Assembly (NCBI GenBank): GCA_046351595.1
Contig: JAXLYE010000005.1
Span: 620,001-684,000, forward strand
Length of the DNA: 64,000 nt
Reading direction: 5' to 3'
Source: JAXLYE01 sp046351595
GTDB lineage: Bacteria; Myxococcota_A; Polyangia; Palsa-1104; JAEUJZ01
Part shown: piece by piece, positions 8,604 to 16,869 of the stretch
How the letters are laid out: each line of letters opens with the position of its first letter
How positions within the stretch are numbered: position 1 is the first letter of the stretch
Notes under the pieces: generated by a model
What the model was told of the DNA's origin: nothing
Database searches by the model: none
What the model saw: the letters and a program-made list of their open reading frames with translations, nothing else
Translations under genes and position numbers: made by a program

Positions 8604-10817
8604 ATGACACCGCCGGAGCTGGAGCGGGTGCTGGTATGGAATCCGACCCTGCGCGTCGAGCGGGTAGCCGAGGATGTGCTCTTTCTGCTCGGCGAGCGGG
8701 AGCGCTTCGTGCTCTCCGGCCCGCGCGCGATCGCCGTCGCGTCGCTGATCGACGGGCGGCGGTCGGTCGGCGAGATCATGCACGCCGCGGCGGCGCAGGT
8801 CTCGGAGATCGAGTCCCTGTACCTGATTGCTCGGCTCACCGCGGCGGGCTACCTGGTCGATGCGACGCTCGATCTCCCCGCTGAGCAGAGCGCCTTCTGG
8901 CACGGAGTCGGCCTTGATCCGGAGGTCGCCGCGCGCGCGCTTGCCGAGACGCCAGTCTCGCTGCGCGCGCTCGGCGACTTCGCTCACCCGGACTGGATGA
9001 CGGAGGCGCTTCAGGAAGCGGGGCTGCGCGTGGCGCCCGATGCAGCGGCGCAGATCGTCCTCACCGAGGACTATCTGCATCCTGAGCTGGCCGCCCTGAA
9101 CCAACGGTCGCTGCAGCGGAACACTCCGCTCTTGCTGGTAGGGCCCGTCGGGGTGATGCCGCTCATCGGCCCGTTCCTGCGACCGCCGCTGGGGCCGTGC
9201 TGGGAGTGCCTGGCGTTCGCGCTGCGCAGGAACCGGCCGGCCGAGGAGCTCGTGCGCAGGCTCCGCGGCGAGGTCGCCTCTGTTCCGCGCGCGCGCCTCG
9301 CGGCCACCGAGCGCGCGATCTACGGACTGGCGGCCGTTGCAATAGCCCGCGCGCTCGCCGCGGACGCGGCCGGGGCGACACCCGTGCTGCGCTCACAGCT
9401 GTTGGCCTGGGACTATGCGTCTTTGCAGAGCAGCGTCCATTCGGTAGTCAAGCGGCCCCAGTGCCCGGTCTGCGGGGATGCGGGATGGATGGCGCGACAA
9501 GGCGAGCGCCCGATCACGCTGCAACCCACCGAGAAGAACTTCTGTGAAGACGGCGGGTACCGCCGCCAGACGCCGCGCCAGACGTACCAGCGCTACCAGC
9601 ACCTGGTCAGCCCCCTCACCGGCGCAGTGACGCACCTGGGGCCGATGCCCGGGCGCGACACCGAGCTGCGCGCCGTCTACGCGTCCGGCTACCTGATCTG
9701 CCCGCGCGGCGAGCTCCCCCGCAGCAACGTCTTCGACAAGAACTGCGCGGGCAAGGGGCGCAGCGCAGAGCAGTCCCGTATCAGCGCGCTGTGCGAGGCG
9801 ATCGAGCGCTGCAGCGGCGTGTACCAGGGAGACGAGGCGCGCGTCCACGCCAGCCACGAGGAGCTGGGATCCGCCGCGCTGCCGTCGAGTGAGCTGCTGC
9901 ACTTCAGCGCGGCGCAGTATGCCAGCCGCCATCGGCTGAGCAGGGCCGAGCCGCACCTGTTTGTCCCGGAGCCGCTCGCTCCCTCCACACGCATCGACTG
10001 GACACCAGCCTGGTCGCTGAGCCGGAACGAGCGTCGCTACGTCCCGCTCGCGTACTGCTACGCGGAAGCCCCTGCGGAGAGCGGCACCGCCTACTGCCGG
10101 CCCTGCGGCAACGGCGTCGCCGCCGGCACCTCCGTTGAAGAGGCGCTGCTGCAGGGGATCTTGGAGCGCTGCGAGCGCGACGCCGCCGCGATCTGGTGGT
10201 ACAACCGGCTGCGCCGCCCCGCGATCGATCTACACAGCTTTGCCGATCCGTACTTCGAGGCGCTCCTTGCAGACTACGCGCGCCTCGGCTGGAGCGCGTG
10301 GGTGCTGGACCTGACGCACGATCTGGGAATCCCGACCTGCGTCGCGCTGGCCCACCATCAGGCAGACGATCGCTTCGTCATCGGCTTCGGCTGCCACCTG
10401 GAGCCGCGCATCGCCGTGCAGCGCGCGCTGACGGAGCTCAACCAGGTCTTCGAGCCTCATGGGAAGCGGCGTGCCCCGTGGGACCTCGATCTCCTGCCCG
10501 AGCGCGGTTATCTGTTTCCGCATCCCGATCTGCCGCCGATCCAGCTCGATCGGCTACCGCGCAGCAGCGGCGCCGACCTGCGGGCGGACATCGAAGAGTG
10601 CTTGCGCCGTCTGCATGCGGCCGGCCTCGAGGTCCTTGCGGTAGACAAGACGCGTCCCGACCTGGACCTGCCGGTGATGCACGTCATCATCCCAGGGCTG
10701 CGCCACTTCTGGCCGCGCTTCGCGCCGGGGAGGCTCTATCAGGTGCCGGTTGCTCTGGGGTGGCTGGACCGCCCGCTGAATGAGCAGGAGCTCAACCCGG
10801 TCCCGCTGTTCATCTGA
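8604..10817 (+). CDS. TOMM cyclodehydratase, fused E1-like (C) and YcaO (D) domains
   Basis: 737 residues. The N-terminal 290 residues form the E1-like/leader-recognition half, with paired zinc-type cysteines in GPCWECLAF and QCPVCGDAGW. The remaining 400 residues are a YcaO domain, with the ATP-site helices SRISALCEAIERCSG and ILERCERDAAAIWWYN supplying conserved Glu residues, and a C-terminus reading NPVPLFI, close to the Pro-rich tail of YcaO cyclodehydratases. Family role: ATP-dependent conversion of Cys, Ser or Thr in a precursor to azolines; the fused form needs no separate C protein. No SagB-type dehydrogenase is present, so the product may stay at the azoline level or be oxidised elsewhere. 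Start ATG follows AGAGGG. It is closely spaced to its neighbours and likely co-transcribed. Confidence 0.9.
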   Translation: MTPPELERVLVWNPTLRVERVAEDVLFLLGERERFVLSGPRAIAVASLIDGRRSVGEIMHAAAAQVSEIESLYLIARLTAAGYLVDATLDLPAEQSAFWHGVGLDPEVAARALAETPVSLRALGDFAHPDWMTEALQEAGLRVAPDAAAQIVLTEDYLHPELAALNQRSLQRNTPLLLVGPVGVMPLIGPFLRPPLGPCWECLAFALRRNRPAEELVRRLRGEVASVPRARLAATERAIYGLAAVAIARALAADAAGATPVLRSQLLAWDYASLQSSVHSVVKRPQCPVCGDAGWMARQGERPITLQPTEKNFCEDGGYRRQTPRQTYQRYQHLVSPLTGAVTHLGPMPGRDTELRAVYASGYLICPRGELPRSNVFDKNCAGKGRSAEQSRISALCEAIERCSGVYQGDEARVHASHEELGSAALPSSELLHFSAAQYASRHRLSRAEPHLFVPEPLAPSTRIDWTPAWSLSRNERRYVPLAYCYAEAPAESGTAYCRPCGNGVAAGTSVEEALLQGILERCERDAAAIWWYNRLRRPAIDLHSFADPYFEALLADYARLGWSAWVLDLTHDLGIPTCVALAHHQADDRFVIGFGCHLEPRIAVQRALTELNQVFEPHGKRRAPWDLDLLPERGYLFPHPDLPPIQLDRLPRSSGADLRADIEECLRRLHAAGLEVLAVDKTRPDLDLPVMHVIIPGLRHFWPRFAPGRLYQVPVALGWLDRPLNEQELNPVPLFI

Positions 10818-10847
10818 AGCGCGGCACTCGATCGTCCAGGAGGACCC

Positions 10848-12020
10848 ATGCGCAATGGCTACAAAATTCTGGATATCGACCGGCACGTCATGGAACCCGT
10901 GTCCATGTGGCCCGCGTACCTGCCGGCCAAGATGCAGGACCGGGTCCCGATCCTGACGCCGCTGGCTCCGCCCGGAGAGACTCTCGCGCAGCGCCTGGCG
11001 CGCCTCGGCGAGCACGCCCTCTTGCCCTCGCCCCACGTCTTCAGCGTGGCCGGCGAGCCGATCATGCGCGACGTCTCGGAGGTGGCGTACATCGAGACCG
11101 GACTGGTCGGGGCAAGCCGCCGCCAGCTGCTCGTCTCGGCGGAGACGCCCGAGGGGCACCTCACGCAGATGGATGCCGCCGGCATCGATGTCGCGGTGAT
11201 GCTCCCGACCTTCGCTCCGTTTCTCGTCTATAACGACGCGATCGATGCCGAGCTGTCGCGGGCCTACGCAGCGGCCTATAACCGCTGGCTGCGTGATCTG
11301 TGCGCGGTCACTCCGGCACGGCTGCTGGGCGCGGCGCTGCTCTCGCGGCACGACCCCGAATCGCTGACCGATGATCTGGAGGAAGCCCTGCGGATGGGAA
11401 TGCGGGCCGTCGTGGTCCGCCCCAACCCGGTGCAGGGCCGTACTCTGAGCGACCCGGCCTACAGGCGATTCTGGGCCGCCTGCGCGCACCACCGCGTCCC
11501 TGTGCTCATCCACGAAGGGACCCACACCAAGGTCGCTACCGCGGGCGCCGACCGCTTCGCCAGCCACTTCGGACAGCACGCCTGCTCGCACCCTCTTGAG
11601 GCGATGATGGCGCTGCTGTCCCTCATCGAAGGCGGCGTGCTGGAGAGCAACCCCGAGCTGCGCGTCGGGTTCCTGGAGTCCGGCTGCGGCTGGCTGCCCT
11701 ACTGGCTGTGGCGTCTGGACGAGATTGAGTACGCCCAGCTGCGCTTCGAGGTGCGCGGCCGCGTCAACCGGCCCCCCTCCGAGTACTTCCGCCGTCAGTG
11801 CTGGATCACGATCGAACCTGGCGAAGCCATGCTGGGGCCCGCCGTCGAGGCGATCGGCGCGGACAGGATCCTCTTCGGCACGGACTTTCCCCACCTGGAT
11901 CATGACCCGGACATCCTCAGAACCCTGTTTGCGCCCGGCGCCCCAATGACCTCCGCGCAGCTCCGCGCAGCCCTCTGGGAGAACCCGGCCAGGCTCCTGG
12001 GGATTGACCCAATGACCTGA
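10848..12020 (+). CDS. Amidohydrolase-2 family metal-dependent hydrolase
   Basis: 390 residues with a strong AGGAGG five bases before the ATG, 30 bases after the cyclodehydratase gene. It carries the amidohydrolase-2 (ACMSD-like TIM barrel) pattern: N-terminal DIDRHVMEP, a central IHEGTH, the HPLEAMMAL helix and the C-terminal GTDFPHLDHD with a likely catalytic Asp. The N-terminal motif has DRH rather than the common HxH, so one metal ligand may differ. Known parallel: the bottromycin pathway has an amidohydrolase that removes a follower peptide. A role here in trimming or hydrolysing the modified precursor is therefore plausible but inferred. It could equally act on a small molecule or provide self-protection. 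Confidence 0.82.
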   Translation: MRNGYKILDIDRHVMEPVSMWPAYLPAKMQDRVPILTPLAPPGETLAQRLARLGEHALLPSPHVFSVAGEPIMRDVSEVAYIETGLVGASRRQLLVSAETPEGHLTQMDAAGIDVAVMLPTFAPFLVYNDAIDAELSRAYAAAYNRWLRDLCAVTPARLLGAALLSRHDPESLTDDLEEALRMGMRAVVVRPNPVQGRTLSDPAYRRFWAACAHHRVPVLIHEGTHTKVATAGADRFASHFGQHACSHPLEAMMALLSLIEGGVLESNPELRVGFLESGCGWLPYWLWRLDEIEYAQLRFEVRGRVNRPPSEYFRRQCWITIEPGEAMLGPAVEAIGADRILFGTDFPHLDHDPDILRTLFAPGAPMTSAQLRAALWENPARLLGIDPMT

Positions 12021-12433
12021 GGTTCTACAGAGCTGCCCCTAGCCGATTCTCTCCGTATTCATCGAGCGTTCCCGCCACGCGCGCATCCCCACATCGCAGC
12101 CTCACCCATCCTCCGCAACCCAGCCCAGTCAGCGAACCAGATTCTGCTGGGCGAGCGCCAGAGCTAGTGCTGTCAGATGAACGGTCCTTTCGCCGATCGG
12201 CGGAACGCAGCGGCGCGTCCCTTCGGTACGCACAGCGTCTGGGGAGGATGCGGACACCTTGCCGAGGCTGCCCGCTGGCACTCCTGATTCGGATTCTACG
12301 ACGGAGAATGCAGGACGCTGGCGCTCCATCTGGAGACTCCATCCTGGCACAGTCCCTGCACTATGCATTCATTGCAGCAGGCGTCATCGCCGAGCATCGC
12401 AGAGACAACCCGATAGAACAAGAGGAGAGCGAC
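12021..12433. other. Intergenic region before the small TOMM-linked gene
   Basis: 413 bases without a supportable gene. The frame of the following small gene stays open to 12167 but the upstream part has no family resemblance and no ribosome site. A TGGCAC occurs near 12279 but lacks a TTGC at the right distance, so no sigma-54 promoter is called. No clear terminator was seen. Confidence 0.4.
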
Positions 12434-12712
12434 ATGTACAATATCAATCTCAAGACCCCCGCACTCGGTGGCAGCTCGACCATCATCCTTCCCAAGGGGG
12501 AGCCCGTGACGCTCACGGATATCGCGCGGGGCCAGGTCGCAGGGTTCCCGAAGGAGTCCTGGGGCGTCCTGATCAACCAGGGCCTGAGCGCGTGGGTGTT
12601 CGGCTATGAGGGCGGCGGTGGCAGCTCGCTCACCCTGAGCTTCGATGACAATGGCAATGTGACGCCTTCCGGCAGCGCCGGGACCACGACCAAGGTGAGC
12701 TACCGCGTGTAG
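12434..12712 (+). CDS. Small protein with Gly/Ser/Thr-rich tail, possible second RiPP substrate
   Basis: 92 residues from ATG 12434 with AGGAG at 12423-12427; longer in-frame starts have no ribosome site. No known family recognised. The N-terminal 58 residues (MYNINLKTPALGG... to VFGYEG) look like a folded or leader-like part. The tail from GGGGSSLTLSF to KVSYRV is rich in Gly, Ser and Thr, has no Cys, and has several residues a YcaO enzyme could cyclise. It lies 413 bases after the amidohydrolase gene in the same direction. It may be a second cluster substrate, a small secreted or structural protein, or unrelated. The coding call rests on length, ribosome site and codon use; the function is open. 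Confidence 0.6.
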   Translation: MYNINLKTPALGGSSTIILPKGEPVTLTDIARGQVAGFPKESWGVLINQGLSAWVFGYEGGGGSSLTLSFDDNGNVTPSGSAGTTTKVSYRV

Positions 12713-13952
12713 CTCACCTTTCAGCCTGGATCTCCACAGCCACCCCACGTGCTGACGAGCACCGCTTACAGAGTGAATGCGCCGTAGCCGGTCAGGGCTC
12801 GCGCTAGCTTCCCGGCATGCCTCTTGCCATGGCTGCCGGGGAGCACCGAGCGAGCTGGGGCGCGACAGCCAGAAGCTGTGCGGGCCCGAGACAAACCATC
12901 CGCCAAGCACCCCGCGCCAGGACGAACTTAACTCCACAATGCATACTCCGCAAAGTATCCAGCAGACAAGCCCGGTCAGCTCGCTGTCTGAGACACACAG
13001 CCTGCACGGGGGGTAGTCCCTGTGCATATCCTGGCGATTGAGCAGGGCACCTCTTCCCTCTTCAAACTGCCCCCAAGCAGGAGATTCGGATCGGCCGCGG
13101 AGCAGGCGGGGAGAAGCGGCTGTTGCAGACTCTCTGCAGTGCCTGCGTCTCCCCCTCATGTCATGGGTCCGCCGCTGGCCCGCTGTCAGCAGCGCAGCCA
13201 GTACGACTCACGCCGCCCAGTTCGGGTGAACGGGCTGGGGAGCCTCAGGCAGGACGCGCTGTGACAACCCGCCGCGCCCGCGGAAGGCCCTTTCAATCCG
13301 CGAGCGGGGTCTGCGACGCTTATCCCATTGCCCTGCCACCGCTTTTGCGCGGCGGTGGACAGCATCGGAGGTAAGGGATGGAGCGCCGTACTTCTCGTTT
13401 GGCTCTCAATCGGGTAGACTCTGAGCCATCCCCTCGTTTTTTGTCAGGGCGGGACCCGCCGACGGCAAGGTCCCCCTCAAAGCTGTGCTTTGAGGTCTCC
13501 CCCTTGCCTGGCCTCCGTCAGAGAACAGAAATGAGGGGATGGCTCAGAGGTAGACTGGGTGTTAGCGAATTCCCTGGGTGTACTAGTGTCTGCGAGGGTC
13601 TGCTACGAGTGCATTGACCCTCTCATCCTGCTCATCCCCGCCCGCCCGCTCACTCCTGCGGAGCAAAAAGGTCCTTTCCTCCTGCTTCATAGAGCTGCTC
13701 GGAGAGCAATTGGGATCGTAGTGGTGAAGCCGACCATTATCACCGATAACGCCCAGCCCATCCATCGGCTCCTCGTTGAGGTGAGCGAAACCGACTGCGG
13801 CGCTATCTCTGTCTTTGCTGGGATTCGCTTCGTCGATAAGGGATCCGCGTCGGGTTCAGCGTGCTGGCTATGGGCTGGCTGCAGAGAGCGAACTGTTTGG
13901 CGAGCCGTGCTGGATGTCTGGCCCCTCAGTCCGCGCAGCGCCGGGCGCCTGC
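12713..13952. other. Gene-poor 1.24-kb region
   Basis: No reading frame here combines a ribosome site, typical codon use and family resemblance. It holds the MITE-like element at 13419-13549 and a hairpin with 7-bp arms (13336-13342 and 13352-13358) just upstream of it. The region separates the TOMM cluster from the convergent minus-strand operon ending at 13953 and may contain decayed sequence. Confidence 0.5.
13419..13549. mobile_element. MITE-like element, 131 bp, with 17-bp perfect terminal inverted repeats
   Basis: CTCTGAGCCATCCCCTC at 13419-13435 is matched exactly by its reverse complement at 13533-13549. Both ends are directly flanked by GTAGA (13414-13418 and 13550-13554), consistent with a 5-bp target duplication; the shared flank can be read as GTAGACT because the repeat begins CT. 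The interior has nested complementary arms: GACGG/CCGTC (13461-13465, 13515-13519), GGCAAGG/CCTTGCC (13464-13470, 13502-13508) and CTCAAAGC/GCTTTGAG (13476-13483, 13487-13494), so a transcript would fold strongly. No coding capacity. A non-autonomous transposable element is the best reading; a structured RNA gene is an alternative. Confidence 0.72.
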
Positions 13953-14723
13953 TCAAGGCACGTGACGGAAGGAGAACGCCAGCAGAACGGTCCCGCGGTC
14001 ACCGCTGCCGGAGCGCATCACAGCCGCGGACCCCGCCTGCTCGCCACGAGGATGGAAGTCGCGCTCGGTGCTCTTCCTCCCGGCCTTGTTCTGATCGGGC
14101 GCGGGCTTTGTGGGACGACCGCTCGATTCACGCTTCTCATCGCTGGAGCTTGCGGAATCCGCGGCGCTCGCGCACAGCGCGGCGAGCTGGGCGTGCCGCG
14201 GCTCGGCGAGCGGGCGCAGGGTCGCATAAGCCCGGAGTTGCTCGGTTCCCGGCCTACCATCCAGCTTATAGGCTGCGACCGCGGAGTCCATCGCTCCCTG
14301 GCGAAGCGGAAGGCGCAGAATACGGCCGGGCTGAATCAGCTGAGACCCTGTTTGGGGAAAGAGGAAAGCTGGCGCGTCCTGCTGAGAACATCTCACGGCA
14401 TAGACGTAGGCCGGCTGATCGACCCACAGACGCAGGACAAACGTCTCGCCGCTGTGCGCGAGCTCGCCTGGATGCAGCGGCTGCTCCTGCTGCCCCGGCC
14501 CCCGCACCAGCGAGATCTCCATCGACAGCGTGTACGGTCGCACAGAAAGCGCGGCGGCGGCGCTCTGTGTCACCAGAGTCCTGCCGGGATGCGACGGTGC
14601 GCCGCGCGCCACGGTGACGACGGCCGCAGCGCAGAGGGCTTCGAGCCGCAGCAGCCTCCGGCGGTTCCGTGGACGCATCCCCTTCGGCTCAGGAACCCGC
14701 TTACTCGCTCCCTTGTTTGCCAT
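13953..14723 (-). CDS. DUF4384-type exported protein
   Basis: 256 residues from ATG 14723 with AAGGAG seven bases upstream; a GTG directly before it is less likely. The N-terminus has an Arg-rich stretch (RNRRRLLRLEA) and a hydrophobic segment, suggesting export, possibly by the Tat route. Residues about 85-150 contain GETFVLRLWVDQPAYVYAV and FLFPQTGSQLIQPG, typical of DUF4384, a beta-sandwich domain often fused to or encoded next to kinases and caspase-like proteases. The C-terminal 90 residues are low-complexity and charged. It is last in the minus-strand operon behind the kinase-FGE gene (150-base gap). A role as sensor or adhesion module for that kinase is inference. Confidence 0.72.
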   Translation of the reverse strand: MANKGASKRVPEPKGMRPRNRRRLLRLEALCAAAVVTVARGAPSHPGRTLVTQSAAAALSVRPYTLSMEISLVRGPGQQEQPLHPGELAHSGETFVLRLWVDQPAYVYAVRCSQQDAPAFLFPQTGSQLIQPGRILRLPLRQGAMDSAVAAYKLDGRPGTEQLRAYATLRPLAEPRHAQLAALCASAADSASSSDEKRESSGRPTKPAPDQNKAGRKSTERDFHPRGEQAGSAAVMRSGSGDRGTVLLAFSFRHVP

Positions 14724-14873
14724 CACAGAACTCCTTGAAGCGGAACAGATTACGACTGTGTGTGCTCATATAGGCACCGGGCTATGTCGGATGAGGACCT
14801 CGCGACACACGCGCAGCGCCCGGCGGCGCATCAAACTCTATCCAACGCGGGGCCAAGGGACGTGCCTCTTGTA

Positions 14874-16847
14874 TCAGAGCGGACGCACGCAGCGGAACCC
14901 GATATCACCGAGCACTTGGTGCGCGGCTCGCCGGCTGCGTCCGGCGGCGCGGCAGGCGTCGACCTCCATGTACCAGGAGCCGCCGCGGACGACGCGCTGG
15001 CCGGACTCGCCCGGGAGCTTGCTGTCCGTCGCCACCAGCGGCTCGCGGCAGCCGTCTTGCGGACACGCTGGGTAGCGGCTGCGGAAGAAGTCCAAAGTCC
15101 ACTCAGAGACGTTGCCTCCCAGATCGTAGACTCCTTCGGGCGTCCGATCGGAAGCGCTGCTGGCCACGTCCGCGGGTCCGTGCGGCTCGCGGCTGCAGTG
15201 CATGCCGCTCTTGCTGCGCGCGAAGACCGCGTCGCGGCACCCGGGGTCGTCGTCGCCCCAGGGGAACCGGCGCCGGGTCACGCCGCGCGCGGCGAGCTCC
15301 CACTCTGCCTCCGTAGGCAGGCGCATGCCGCGCGCGAGGCAGTACGCCTCGGCCCCTTGCAGGGACACGTACACTACGGGCTTGCGCTCCATTCCGGGTC
15401 GTGTGCGGAAGCGGCCGGACTCGAAGTAGATACCGACGTAGCTCTGGTGCCGGGGATCCTCTTCGCGCGCCAGCGAGAGCAGCAGGGCCTCCCCGCGGTA
15501 GACAAAGGGACCTGCGCCTTCAACGGACAGATTGGCCTGGCGATTGAGGAACGCAGCGTACTGCGCGTTGGTCGCCTCGGTCGCGTCCATGTAGAAGCCG
15601 CTCAGCTCGACCGCGCGCTGCGGCAGCTCTCGCTCATACAGCGCCTTGTCGCAGCCCGCACACCGCAGGCCCTCCACGGCCCAGCGCGCGGTGTCCTCAA
15701 CCTCTTGCGCCGTGCTGCCCATGGTGAAGCGCTGCGCGGGGATGCGCACCATGAAGGACTCTGCGCCGCGCCTGGGCCACCACAGCGCCCTGTGCTGATA
15801 GAACGAATACGCCTCCAGGATGAGCAGGATAAGAATAAGCGCTGCCATGGTCCGGCGAAAGAACAACGCAATCCGCGGGCCAGCGGGCTTGCCTGCAGAC
15901 AGCGCGTGCAGCTCGCTCGCGACCCGCGCCATGCTCGGCCGTCGGAAAGACCGCTTGTCGAGCATCTGCTGGAGCAGCGCGGCCAGGCGCTGCGGGGCGT
16001 CGGGCCGCAGCGCAGCCAGCGGTTGCGGATCCGCGTGCAGGATCCGATCGCGCGGTATCGCGGTCGCGGTGTCCCCTTGGCCGAACGGGTGCCGCCCGCC
16101 CGTCAGCTCATAAAGGATGACGCCGAGCGCGAAGACATCGATCGGCGCCGCCCCCGCGGCCTTGCTGCCGGCAAGCTGCTCCGGGGCCATGTAGGCCACG
16201 GTGCCGAGCGCGCCGCGCGACTGCGGAGCTGAGCCCTGCGGCTCGCTGTCGCCGAGCTGCTTGGCGATGCCAAAGTCCAGGATCTTGACCGAGCCCGCAG
16301 AGCCGGGGTCTTCGCCGGTCAGCAAGATGTTCTCGGGCTTGACGTCGCGGTGCACGATGCCTGCAGTGTGCGCGGCGGCTAGCGCCGCGGCGAGGCGCTC
16401 ACCGATCCGGTACACCTCTGCCAGCGGCAGCGGGTCTGCAGCGTGCTCTGTCAGCAGAGCCCGTAGCGACCGCCCGTCCACGTACTCCATCACCAGGTAC
16501 AGCATCCCGTCGGCACGCTCGGCGAGGTCCAGGACGCGGACCAGGCCCGGGTGATGGACGCGCTCCGCCAGCTCGGCCTCTCGACGGAAGCGTGCGCGGT
16601 ACTCGGCATCGGCGGCGCGCTCGGGCGCGATCAGCTTCACCGCGCGCGGCCCGCCCGTCTGTTCGTGCACTGCCGCGTAGACGACGCCCATGCCGCCGCG
16701 CCCGAGCGTCCGGAGCAGCCTGTAGCTGCCGAGCAAGGTCCCGACAGCGGGGAGCGCGGGCGTCCCTTGGTCGCTCGGTGGGCCAGCGCGTGACGTGCGT
16801 GCGGTCGGCGGCCCTGCATGCGGCCGTTCCCGTGACGGTGCAGACAT
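14874..16847 (-). CDS. Ser/Thr protein kinase fused to formylglycine-generating-enzyme-like domain
   Basis: 657 residues from ATG 16847, 22 bases after the activator gene stop. The frame is open far upstream but overlaps that gene; an in-frame TTG 15 bases upstream is an alternative start. Order: kinase (residues about 45-320; LGRGGMGVVY, AVKLI, HRDVKPENI near 165, DFG, GTVAYMAPEQ), one membrane segment (about 333-352, TMAALILILLILEAY) and an FGE/SUMF1-type domain to the end (FTMGS, MRLPTEAEWELAARG, FPWGDD, GVYDLGGNVSEWT, VVRGGSW, GFRCVRP). Topology implies a cytoplasmic kinase with the FGE domain outside. FGE-like domains in such fusions probably bind ligands or peptides rather than modify sulfatases. 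It forms an operon with the FHA activator and the DUF4384 protein. Confidence 0.9.
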   Translation of the reverse strand: MSAPSRERPHAGPPTARTSRAGPPSDQGTPALPAVGTLLGSYRLLRTLGRGGMGVVYAAVHEQTGGPRAVKLIAPERAADAEYRARFRREAELAERVHHPGLVRVLDLAERADGMLYLVMEYVDGRSLRALLTEHAADPLPLAEVYRIGERLAAALAAAHTAGIVHRDVKPENILLTGEDPGSAGSVKILDFGIAKQLGDSEPQGSAPQSRGALGTVAYMAPEQLAGSKAAGAAPIDVFALGVILYELTGGRHPFGQGDTATAIPRDRILHADPQPLAALRPDAPQRLAALLQQMLDKRSFRRPSMARVASELHALSAGKPAGPRIALFFRRTMAALILILLILEAYSFYQHRALWWPRRGAESFMVRIPAQRFTMGSTAQEVEDTARWAVEGLRCAGCDKALYERELPQRAVELSGFYMDATEATNAQYAAFLNRQANLSVEGAGPFVYRGEALLLSLAREEDPRHQSYVGIYFESGRFRTRPGMERKPVVYVSLQGAEAYCLARGMRLPTEAEWELAARGVTRRRFPWGDDDPGCRDAVFARSKSGMHCSREPHGPADVASSASDRTPEGVYDLGGNVSEWTLDFFRSRYPACPQDGCREPLVATDSKLPGESGQRVVRGGSWYMEVDACRAAGRSRRAAHQVLGDIGFRCVRPL

Positions 16848-16869
16848 GGGGGAGCTCAAGGATCCAGCC

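Noticed and set aside
12167..12433. N-terminal extension of the 92-residue gene
   Set aside because: No ribosome site, Arg/Cys-rich translation unlike a protein; the ATG at 12434 has a good AGGAG.
13687..13956. 89-residue minus-strand frame with a C-terminal hydrophobic helix, overlapping the DUF4384 gene stop
   Set aside because: Starts with TTG, has no ribosome site, and its codon use is unconvincing.
14760..16232. 490-residue plus-strand frame
   Set aside because: It is antisense to the kinase-FGE gene, whose minus-strand product has clear domain motifs; no ribosome site or family match.
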